Source: Fistularia commersonii (Eukaryota; Chordata; Actinopteri; Syngnathiformes; Fistulariidae). Taken from it: DNA of 64,000 nucleotides. The stretch spans positions 22,551,392 to 22,615,391 of the forward strand of contig JBBMNZ010000003.1 in the NCBI GenBank assembly GCA_037954325.1. The letters are read 5' to 3'. Under the pieces are notes generated by a model. It worked only from the letters and a program-made list of their open reading frames with translations. It did no database searches and was not told where the DNA came from. This document shows positions 47,001 to 58,700 of the stretch, one piece after another (position 1 is the first letter of the stretch; every line of letters begins with the position of its first letter). A program made the position numbers and the translations under genes.

Positions 47001-50000
47001 TAGCAGATGACGCTTGTGCTGAGACGATATTGGTTGCAACGTCTCGTCTGCATTTTATTAGCGTTATCGACAGAGATGCTCATTCCGACCTGTTCGCTTA
47101 ACTCCGCGTTCAGTTCTTCATATCGGGGAAAGACGTCTTTGCCGAGAGACGCGGGGGGTCGATTACAGAACCGCGTGTTCTAGTATAGAAGACTGATCCA
47201 TTGACACATAAGTCAACAACTTAAAAAAAATAAAGCTTGTCGCAAGGACATTCATAGCGGTGGGGGGTGAGGGGGGAGAACAAAAGACTCTTACTGCTGA
47301 ACAATATTCCCTTAGTATCACATCCTGTCTCGCTGGTGTGTCCGGCAGGCATTCATACACAAATGCACGTTCCAAAGTGCACAATATAAAAACTGCACGT
47401 CAAGTGTAATATGTTTACTGCGCCCCCAGATTGTGCAGTGGAAGAAACTAACCCGACAATCAGACCATTATTCAGATGACATGAGATTAAATTAAAATGA
47501 CTCGCCTATTTTCTTTTTTTTTTTTTTTTGCACAATATTCTAAAAAAAAAAAAAAAAAAAAAGCCCAGTAAAGTTTTGATAGTTTTTTTTACCACAAGCT
47601 ATGCTATGCTATGCTGCCAAAAAAAAAAAAAAAAAAAAACATAAAGAAAAAGAATAAAATAATGCAGGATACACAAGGAGGATCCTCAGAGTTCCGGACA
47701 CACAAATGTGCAACAGACATCCCGTGTAGACATCGCATCGACCCCCAAATGTATGTTTTGATGCAGATTTGAAATCATGTTGAGGAAGAAAAAAAAAAAA
47801 AGGAATGAGGCGCAGTGTTGAGCGGAGCCACACGACTTCCTTCAAGCCGCGGAGACCAGGGAGAAGTCAGACCACAGGGAGCCAGAGAGAGAAGAGAAGC
47901 AGCTGAGGAGACATGTGTGAGTGGAGGATAAAAACAATATACTGTATTATACTTGCATGCAGGACAGATATAGACCCTAATACCTGGGGTTACAAAACAC
48001 TGGCTGATTCCAAACCGCTGTTACGATATTAAAAGATATTACTCCAATAAATAACCGGTGATAACGGAGAAAAGGCGGGTTTTTACTTTGTATTTAAAAA
48101 GGCCTCCAGAGATTCAGACTTTTTTCATGCCGGCCGGGAGTTACAGACATAGGTGGATGGCGCCGTGAAGTAGCACGGGGTCATGGAAGTTCTTCTTCGA
48201 CTGTTACGCAACCAAAGGCTCCGAGGATAATTGAGATGCAAATCCGGCAGTGTTCACGGTCTAAGGCAACACGGGTGTTAGGAGCGGATTTTCGTCCGCG
48301 CTTAAGTGCTTTTCGTTCTCGTTTCAATCGCTTTCGGGTACCTGAAAAAGCAGCACGACCGGCCGGTGGGATTTTCATGCCTGCTCAGCTCAAATTTTAT
48401 AGCGCAGAAATGGAGCTACGGCGCGCGGTGCCGACACGGACGGGCCGCGCGGGGGGGGGGACAAAGAGGCACAATTCTGCTTAGCGAGCGCCGTAAATGT
48501 AATGCGGTCGCTCGACGGGGCCGCAGGACCTCGTCGAAGTCGGCCGGATCGATCCGGCGTTGCAGAGCGGCACCAAATATTCTGCTGAAACCCAATGGAC
48601 TCACATGTGGGTTCCAAGGGTGGGTCACATAAACTCATTGCTTTCGCTTAGGCAACTAGATTGTGAAAGGAGTATATCAAATAAATACAACAGGAAGCAA
48701 TAAACATGAACATTCATTTCCTGCAGTGTGACTGCCGAAAGCCACTGGCAGCAAAAAGTTAAGTCTTATCAAACCGCTCGCGGAATTTAACGGATGACGG
48801 CACCGGATCGCCAAAACACTTGTCTGCTCACTAATCTGATCTCTTTCGGACGAAGAACAAAAAAACATTTGACCGCTTTTGGATTGACGGGACACGAAAG
48901 TTAAACGTCTATAATCGCTCACAGGAACATTTATCAAATCCCTTCATGTTGTTTCTCCTGTGAAACCATCTGCGTGTTTTTGTTAAGTCGGGTGAACTCG
49001 GCCTTAAACAGAATCTGTGTCATTCCAGTTGCCAAATAAAAACATGGCGGTTGCGTGCGTCTCGTTGATAAGGTGTGTGTGTGTGTGTGTGTGTGTGTTT
49101 TTCAGTGTGGGAAGGAGGAGGAGGAGGGGGGGGGGGTATAGAGGTTGGCGGGAGAGTAGACAGAGTGTCCGGCACCAAACCGCCTCCCAAAATAAACGCC
49201 GTCCTCGCGTCTCTGTGTCTGTCCGGTGGCAGACCTGTGGGCTCCCGGAGCTCCGGCGGCAGAGGGGGAGTCTGGGGCCAGCCGGCCTGTCCCAGGAACA
49301 GCATGTCATCAGCTTCATCACTCCCCTAATGGCTCTCCTCAAGACCAGAGACATGGCAGACAGTGTGTTGCCCCACCAAGGCGGCAACTCACCAAGCACT
49401 CACACACTGACGCACATACATAAACATTCACGGACGCACAAACAGCCCACTCCCAGCCACTTACAGGCCACGACTGGAAAGACTAGGAGGCCCCCTTATG
49501 AAAACACGCAGGGGTGCTGGAGATAATGTCTCGCCAGACCCTTGGACCCTCGCCAGGCGGCCCTCTTAATCTGAGGTCCACAAGATTCACTGCGGTGAAA
49601 CTCCTGCCAAGAGTTTGCAAGATCAGCCAGCTATAATATTTATCTGTTTTGGAGCCGGTCCTGAGAAGAATAGTTGGACGTTTTGGAAAATACTCCCATT
49701 ACTTCTTAGCACTAGATCAGGAGATCAATAGCGCTCTCATGATTGAACACAGTCATGTATTTTTGAGAATAACAATGGTAGGATCCGCTACGTCTTCATC
49801 ATTCTCCGACCGGGACGAGCCTACGGAGAATTAAAATCAGACTCCGATCGGCTTCGTCGGGCTCTTGGGAGATTAACTTTCGCCGTTCTCAAAGCGTTGT
49901 TTTCCTCCCAGCTCTGCCGTTTCTTGTTTTTAGAGAAAATGCTCTAAAAAAAAAAACATTTTACGCCGCACGGCAACAAATGGCAAACAGACATACAGAT

Positions 50001-51631
50001 GGTCGAGATAGCGAAGGGTTTCGTAGGCGGCGCTTTCTCCCACGTGAAAACAGCGCGAACTTTCACGAGATAAACCCACAAGAGTCCTTGTTATCGGCAT
50101 CCGTAGGCTTAAAACTCAAATTGAGATGCAGTTACCGGGGAGAAAACGCGGTATTTCTTTAAATCGGTAAACACCAGCTCTGAGGTCGTTTCCTTATTTT
50201 GCCGTCTGTATCTGACGTCAAGCAAAGAGTCCGTTTAAAAGGTCGGTCCCGCCGAAAAAGACATGTCGCCTGCGATTAGCTCAAAAAAGCGGGACCTGCG
50301 CGTAAACTAAAAAAACAACAACACACATTTCCTGTTATTTTGCTATTCGACACACGCCAGCGGCTTCGATTCTGCCCTTAAGTTGCCAGAAAACCAGTCC
50401 ATAAAGATTAAAATAATGTCTTGCATCAGCAGTGGGTTATCTTAGTTTCTCATAAAGACAGGCATCAGGGTTAACAATTAACTGAGCGTGTTCAGAAAAA
50501 GGTCAGCCGGCTCAAGAATATCCAAAACTCATTGAATATCATATATTTCCAAGTTTAAACCACACGGCTGCTGGCGGGAATTTCGAGTTTTATCCCGTGA
50601 CAGAGCGGGAGCAGCTGTTTTCCCCTGTTTTGGGCGCTAATTACTTAAGGAACGCTTTGAATGCACGCGTTTACCAGCCGAGAACAACGGATTTGATAAA
50701 ACACGCAAAGGCGGTTACGAACGACCGACGTTCATCTCGACCAGACGGCAAACTGACTCGACCGTAAGCCCCGACGTACTTCACAAACTTGGCCAAGATG
50801 GATAAACAGACAGGTAACACCTGAGTTAGATGAGGCACTTCAAATGTTCAATATACCAAACATTGTCTGTTCAAATATACTCTTCACCACACCAAACACC
50901 CCTGGAGGCAAAAAGTGCCAAAAGCAGTTTGTCTGTCACAGCTGAGGAACGAGAGATTTTCCTCAGAAGCCGGCGGACACCGAAACAGTAGGAAAAGTAA
51001 ATACATACCAGACGCACGGCTCCAAGTGAGCGCTAATCAGGCTACTCTGTCTGTAGTGCAGGCTAAAAAAAAAAGAAAAATGACATCACCATATTCACAA
51101 ATTGGGTTTCTTTTTATAGTCAGTTAGCTAGTTAGTAGGGCAAATCGTGTGTGTGTGTGTGTGGTTGCAAGAGGAGGCCTGCTGATGTGGAGAAAAATTC
51201 TTTCAATCTGGAAATACAGGAAGAAAAGCAGGACCGCCACAGGGCGGCCTCTGACAACGAAGTAGCAATAATGTTCTCTCATATATTTTATAGACGTAAA
51301 ATATGCGTGCAGGAATTCAAATATAAACTTCAAGGTGAACAATCGGCCGTGCACAAAAACCAGTCACATCCCGGAAGCGCGCAGGTGGTCACGTCACTGT
51401 CCTGGCGTGCAAGTAATGAGATCTCGCACCATGGACTAAAATGAATTAAAAAAACAAAAATAAGAGATATCTGGCACAAAACTCATATTTTCATCCTTTG
51501 TCACGCATTTATCTGGAATATTCCCAGGCATATATGAGGCGCGTCGTACCGGCAAGGGCGCCAATTTGAATCGAAAGCCTTAAAATACAGCTGAATGTCG
51601 CTTTTCTAAATCTTTTTCAAATCGGACATAA

Positions 51632-51815
51632 TAATAATAATAATAATAATACATACGATTTGTATAGCGCTTTTCACGGTACACAAAGACGCTTTACAAG
51701 TTGACGACAGAAAAACATAGAACATAAACATTGTTAATGGGAAGAGCTGTAGGTGTTGTAGGTGGTTTGGAAGAGGTGGGTCTTGAGGTTATTTTTGAAG
51801 GAAGACAATGAGTTT
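51632..51815. repeat. (AAT)n and dispersed repeat fragment
   Basis: An AATAAT run is followed by TTTGTATAGCGCTTTTCACG, AAAGACGCTTTACAAG and GGAAGAGGTGGGTCTTGAGG, a combination common in fish genomes as a dispersed repeat. Its class is not assigned. Confidence 0.5.
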
Positions 51816-53835
51816 GACTCTCGTCATATAGCTTGACTTCCCCAGCAATTGTTCTATTTTTATTGGATATATCATAATATATTGATTTTTTTGTTCACGC
51901 ATTCACCCCATGTTGATGATGTCAGCTTACGGTCGTCTATTTACGCATATTTGCGGACAAATGGTTGCAGAATTTATGTGCATGCATGCGATTGAGAGCG
52001 GGTTTATGTAAATATGGGTTTTATTCTACATTAGCTGATTAATTCTTGCAAATGATTGCGCACATTTCAGATTGTACGGCTAATCGCGCAATGCACTCCT
52101 TGTATATAACTGATGTAACGTCGGAATAACGTCAAATGAACGTACGCGTGTGGTTTTATTTCAAGAATCTAAATTTTTCCCAGCTTGCCCCAGCAATGCA
52201 TCGACACTTTGTGTCTTCTCGACGCTTCCTCGTGACCTCAAGAGAGCAAAAAAAAAAGTCGCAGACGTATTTGCGCTGCTTTTCCTTGTTAGCGGGTCCC
52301 AGTTCAGCACACACCCATCCTTGTCTGCTGGACTTCTGGCACCAGGGAGGGCGTAATCCAGCCCCGCTTTGCCCTTTCTCTCTCTCAAAGTTCAGCTCTA
52401 ATGCTCCACCAGCCCTTTGAAACTGCACTCAACTACCCCTTCAATGAATTTCCAAACACTTTTTTTTTTTTTTCTTTCAGGGGCCACATATTTATTTTTC
52501 TTCCTCTCCCTTTGTGGGACTCTCACGCTCACCGCCGGGGTTGGACGAGCTGCCGGCCGCACTAGTTAGCTCATTAATCACTCTTCTTCTCCCGCCCCCC
52601 CCCCTTCACTTTGGAAAACGGTCACTAATAAATGGAAAGCACTTTATGACAGAACGCAGGGGTTTCCTGGAAATTAACCATTAATCTGGACGCCCATTAT
52701 ACGTCCCGTCGCACGAGGCGGGCGTGGATGAGTTTGAAAGGATGGAAAAGGACAGCGTGAGTCTAGAAACATGAGCTGCGTTCGCAAAAAAAAAAAAAAA
52801 AAAAAAAAAAAGCGTGTCATTAATGTTTAGCCAACCAAGTGCTCCGTTTGATTGATGCTGCTGCTTATTAAAATAAATGTTATACTATATTTCATGCAAT
52901 CGTCAGTGGATGTGTGTTATATGATTTGTTGCGTTCCTTTTTTTTTTTTTTTGCTTTTTATAATCATAAAGGAAGAAAAACAGAGATAACGCGCTGTATC
53001 CTTCTCCGTCAACAAATACCATTGTTGCCAGAAAACACAGTTCCTTCTGGGGAGCGATATTGCATTCAGCAGTATACTTTGGTTTTACAAACAACTGTTT
53101 TGACATTTTTAAGGGTCAGGATTCACGATCTGATGTAAAAGGCTGCAACATAAATACAGCCGGTGGAGCAAACCTGGACTGTGCAAACCTGATACAGATG
53201 TTTCCAGCACTCAATTGCATGTGTGCATATTTTTTTTTCACCGGTAAACTAATAAATATAACATGTATTTCTTTCTGGGTCAAGCGAACGTTCCCGGTGA
53301 CCTCGCCTGCTGCTAAATCACAGACGACGTGCGTCTCGCCCGTTGAGCCGGACCCGTATTTTGGCTGCGGGTTTGTATCGTGGCAGACATTAAAATGTCG
53401 CGTGGGATCCCAAGACCCGCTCCCGTTCAGCGCCGAGGCTCTAGGACATGATATTTGTTTACTTTCACAGTATTGTATTTTGTTTAGACTTCCACTGGGG
53501 GGAAAAGTGTCTAAGAAAACGAGGAAGGAAACAGGATGAAAACAAAGGAAGAGGAAGGGAACCCAGTGTGATGGAGGGTCCCTCACTGATCCCGGATTAG
53601 TCGGGAGTCATGCGGACAGTGGCGCCACTGCCCCAACTAATGGCTGTGGTCAGTCATGGAGCGGCTTTTATTGATTCATTTTAAAAGGAAGAACAAACAA
53701 GCAAACAAAATAATGAACGGTTAAGGATTGATGTGGCCTCTCTCGGCGGTTATCGCAAGATCAGTCGCCCGTGCTGAGGTCAGCGGCCCTGTGAAATGTT
53801 TGAAAGTGGACTGCTGAGGGGCTCCAAGTCTGATA

Positions 53836-54925
53836 CAGGACTGTCTCAGAAAAGTAGGAAATTGTGATAAAGTCCTTTATCTTCTGTAATGCAATTGAAA
53901 AAAACAAAAAATTACTTTTTCATGATATTCTAATATTTTGAGATAGGATGTTTGAGTTTTCTTGAGATGTAAGCCATAATCAGATATATCAAAATAATAA
54001 AAGGCTTGCAATATTTCAGTTGATTTGTTATGAATCCAGAATGTATGACATTTTGGTTTTTGAAAAAAAGCATCTTTTTGTAAAAAGAATCTGCCTTTTG
54101 CATTTATTTTTTAATTTATTTTATTTTTTTACCGAAAACAAAAAAGAGCCAGAAAACAAACAAACAAACCCCGGAAAACGTCTGAAACGCCATCCGTCTA
54201 TTTGTGTATCTACAGGACTGTCTCAGAAAATTAGAATATTGCGATAAAGTCCTTTATCTTCTGTAATGCAATTAAAAAAACGTAATTACTTTCTCATGAT
54301 ATTCTAATATTTTGAGAAAGGATTTTTTGGTTTTCGTGAGATGTAAGCCATAATCAGAAATATTAAAGTAATAAAAGGCTTGCAATATTTCAGTTGATTT
54401 GTTATGAATCCAGAATGTATGACATTTTGGTTTTTGAAAAAAAGCATCTTTTTGTAAAAAGAATCTGCATTTTGCATTTATTTATTTTTTATATTTTTTT
54501 TATCAAAAACAAAAAAGAGCCAGAAAACAAACAAACAAACCTTGCAAAACGTCCGAAACGCCACCTGTCTAGTTGTGTATCTACAGGACTGACTCAGAAA
54601 ATTAGAGCATTGCGATAAAGTCCTTTATCTTCTATAATGTAATTAAAAAAACTTTTAAATATTGCTTTTTCATATTTTTTTCCAAAAACAAAAAAGAGAC
54701 AGAAAACAAATAAACCTCGCAAAATGTCCAAAACGCCATCCGTCTATTTGTGTATCTACAGGACTGTCTCCGAAAATAAGAATATTGTGATAGAAACAGT
54801 CTTGTTTTGCGGGGTTTGTTTGTTTGTTTTCTGGCTCGTTTTTGTTTTTGGTAAAAAAAAATTGAAATAAAAAAAATGCAAAATGCAGATTCTATTTTGA
54901 CGAGCCAAAGAAACAAAACATTACT
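53836..54925. mobile_element. Chimeric tandem array of Tc1-like MITE segments
   Basis: The MITE terminus CAGGACTGTCTCAG recurs in the same orientation at 53836, 54213, 54584 (as CAGGACTGACTCAG) and 54759, giving units of 377, 371 and 175 bp. Each long unit contains MITE internal sequence and a non-MITE segment with AAAGCATCTTTTTGTAAAAA and GAGCCAGAAAACAAACAAAC. The third unit has lost its middle. After 54,795 the non-MITE segment reappears inverted. Confidence 0.8.
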
Positions 54926-54954
54926 GACAAAGTTAATGAAGTCATTTATCCATT

Positions 54955-55180
54955 ATTAGAATTAGACTTTATTGTCATTCTGTAGCGAGCAGGTATAGAC
55001 AGAGCGAAATTTGGTTTGCTTAGGCATCGGCTTACAGTTTCCAGATATAAATGACAGTAAAGTATAAATAACAGATAAGAGCAGTTTGGTGGCAGCGCAG
55101 ACATATTGCAGTGCAAGTTAAATAGCAGCAGTGAGTTGTATGTGCAAAGAGAAATATGCATTTACAGGCAAATAGATATA
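54955..55180. repeat. Retroelement-tail type repeat (AGACTTTATTGTCATT)
   Basis: GAATTAGACTTTATTGTCAT followed by GCGAAATTTGGTTTGC, GTGGCAGCGCAG and ATATTGCAGTGCAAG resembles a LINE 3' tail repeat common in fish. It stops at the left end of the element starting at 55,181. Confidence 0.5.
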
Positions 55181-55707
55181 TACCGTAGTTATACCGGACT
55201 ATTGAGCGCACTTGAATATAAAAATAAAACTCAATGAAAAAATGTGTACATCTGTAGGCTACACTTGTCTATAAGCCGCAGGTGTCCATGTTGTAACATG
55301 GGATATTTATACAGGAACTTTAAAAAAAAAAATTAAATTAAATACATACCAGGAAAAACTGTTTTTTTTTTTTTGTTTGTTTTTTTTTCCAAACAGTGCC
55401 TATAACACAGCTGATGAAAAAGATAAATATTGAATAGCCCAAGGAAAATTTCATCCATTTTCTATTCCCGCTTTGTCCTACTCCAGCTCATCGCTATCTT
55501 GGTCTTCCTCCTGCGCACTAAAACTGTTAAAGTCGTCTTTTTCAGTGTCGGATTTGAACGGGCTCAGAAGAATTCCACGGTAATGTCGTTGGCCCGATGT
55601 GACGAGGCTAAATGTTTTAGCGGCGTGAAGCTCGTTAGCCCGAAAAAAAACAATTTTTGAGCCCCATCGTTGTAAAAGTAGCGTCTTACAGTCCGGAAAC
55701 GACAGTA
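55181..55707. mobile_element. Non-autonomous DNA transposon (TACCGTA...CCGGACT termini)
   Basis: The left end TACCGTAGTTATACCGGACT and the right end AGTCCGGAAACGACAGTA form imperfect terminal inverted repeats about 527 bp apart. Internal sequence includes TATAAGCCGCAGGTGTCCAT, typical of a widespread fish MITE. The flanks GATATA and GATATC may be a target duplication. No transposase is present. Confidence 0.6.
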
Positions 55708-58700
55708 GATATCAGAATGTACAAATATGCAAAAAAAATAAATGAATGCAACTGAACAGTCTGAGCAGTTTGGTGGCAGAGAAAGTTCAGTTTAAGGTCT
55801 CCAATGAAGCTACTGCATGTTTTTGGATTTTGCAGAGAACATGCAAAGCCCCCTCACCCCTCCCACCGTCAACGTGCTACCGGGCCGTTTGATCGAAAAA
55901 TATCATTTCATGGTTGGATTTGAAAAAGTATTATATTACTGCGTGGACAAATGTAATCAGATTACAGCCCAGCGCTGTACTGATTCCCATTAATACCCCT
56001 GTTGTATATCGTACCAACCGCGACCATCTTCTGTATTTAACAAGGCCCAAATAAGATGACCATGTCTTTCTAGCACAAAATCCGCTCAGTCAATTAGACG
56101 GGTGTTCATCTATTTTCAAAAACAGACACCGCACACTCGGCCCGGATATGACCACGGTCAGATTTTTGCAACGAATATACAAATATGTACAACTCAGATG
56201 TGTTCGGCTGAGTTCTGAGCCTGTGTTTTGAGGTCATTACACCGTCTGAGTGTGTGAGGATGTAAAAACCAACCCGGATGTGAATTATTTATGAGTGGTT
56301 TAGCTCCAGAGCACGACATTCATCACAAGCCGGGGAATTTTGTATTTGCTGATTTGTTAGTTTGTCCTTGAAATACCTCAATTACACGAGTCCACAAATT
56401 AAGCCCCTAATGTTTTTTTTTCTGAATCAAGGCAAACATTTGGCAGATTTCTACCAACGCGAACAGTGAGGTTTTTCATCATGAGGCGGCGGTTTGTTAC
56501 ACTCGCAGCAATTTCAATGTACAAAAACGCAACTTCCATGCCTTCGGGGTCACGACCTTGTCAAGGGGGATTTGGCGGACGACAGCTGAGAACCGGTGAA
56601 CAAAACAAACTAGGAGATCCTCAGGATGTTTGAGACTTGATGCACTTGAGTGAGTGCAGGTTGAAATCCAGAGGTCAGTGGGTCATTCCTGCCCTAATGC
56701 TTGAGCTCCAGGAACAAGCTTTCATTTCATATCGAGCCTTGTATTGACCCTGTTTACAAAACCGGCTGCCAAATACTTCCTGGCTGACATGATATTGCTC
56801 TGGCACGCTGCACTCAATCATACCGTTTTTCTTATTTACTGGCCTCGTGTTACATATTTGGACGACATTTCATTCATTTGTTGCATTTCTGTCGCGTTCC
56901 CACGCGAAACAGCAACAAAAAAAAAAAAAAAAAAGGGGGGGCGCCATTAATCTCTCTGAAACATGTCAATAAAATCTTATGTAAAAATTCATGAGTCTTA
57001 TTCGCCAAAAAAAAAAAAAAAAAAACTGGATACAGTCAGACAAATTTGAGATTTGTTTTGGCTCCTTTAAAACAGCATTCGACTCCCAGAGACGTGGGAG
57101 TCGGGACTCCTGATTGCGGTTTCGGCCTTGAACCAAAAGATTCGGCCTCTTAATTGCAGTGATAGCAAAAGCTAAAGCAATGATAACATGATAACGAGAC
57201 AGCGGGGTTTGAAGGGGTGGGAGGGGGTCGCCATATTTCTAATTTATGTCCGGGCACTCACACCGTGTCAGCGCGGCGTTTATGTGCGGATATCTAATCC
57301 ATCATCGGATACGGTCCCTCCGTACGGTCCTGCGCGAGGGCGGGACGATGGGCGAGGGTCGTCGGACGCTAAGAAATGTTTTGATACAACAACACTTATC
57401 CGCTAACGTCCGTGGCGCATTGACAGATGAGATCTGCGATCGTATCTGCCTCCTGTTTGCTCCCCCGTGACGAACAGGAACAGATGACCGGCCTGGCGGG
57501 AGACGGGCCGAGACACAGGACGGGGGCGCGACAACCTTTGAGGACACACACACACACACACACACACGCAGACCCGAGTCAAATCCAGCAGGACTTCTTT
57601 ACAGCTTCCTTTTTACTGCGAGTTGTAAACACAATCAAATCTAAAGAAGCTGCCGCGCATGTCTCGGCTGTGAGTCACAACAACCGAAAAAAAAAAAAAA
57701 AAAGGAGGATTTGGAATTAATCAGAAGGGAGAAAGAAAATAAACGCTTTTGTTTTGCTTCATAGTGCAGACGAATGCCGGGCGCTCCCTCCCTGCGAGCG
57801 GCGTTCGAGACGGTCTGAGTTCTCGCGGGGTCAAAGCCTCGCGGACGCCGAGTCCAACGAGCCAACACACCCTGGGCTCTGGTTCTGTTTACACAGCGGG
57901 GGCTGGACGCTGAGGGGGGAACACACTCCACGTCGCTTGTAATCGCTTGTGATTCTCTCTCCCGGCTTCAAAGATGAAAGGGCGCCGGAGTTAAAGGGTC
58001 AAAAGCTAGACTGGGTGCCCAAATGCCCCCCAATTTCCTGTTTTGTCTGACTCCTCTTGGTCTGAGAGGAATCCAAAACCCAAGGGCCATCTTCTGCCGG
58101 AGACCCGGCGAGACAAAAGGCGGCGCTTTCTGCCTGCTTATCATCTCCCGGCTGCTCGTTCCTCCCTGTTATCCTACTCGAATATCAGACGACTTTGAAC
58201 AAACTTGAGAAAAACTATCATCTCGCAACCGTTCACATCGAAAGACGGGTTGTTAGTCGCAGCCTAGTTATTGAAACTGACGTTTCTGTCAATCTTACAG
58301 GGTCACTAGACCACAATTAGATTCTTTCAGCAATCTTTTTCTCCACCGCGCCATGTTTTTGAGGGTATTTGCAAAGCCTCGGCTATTTATTCCCATCGCT
58401 TTTCCTTCGCCGCTCAATTGTGATACGTCGGAGAGTCGACATCGTCCAAGCTGGACTGTTCTCCATCATCCGCTCCTCTTTCTCGACGCTTCATATCGAT
58501 CTGGACGTACTTTGTCGCCGTTCGGGTTCAGCCTTACCGCCGACAAATCCCATCTCTACCGCCAATACTGCTCTGGTGATTGTTCGTCTACCGGGTTTCC
58601 TTATTCCGGTTTTGCAAAAGCTCATCTATTGGTTGTTGACCGTGTTACGTCACCGTAAAGACCGAAAAACTTGCGATGATATAAAACATGTTCGATCTAA

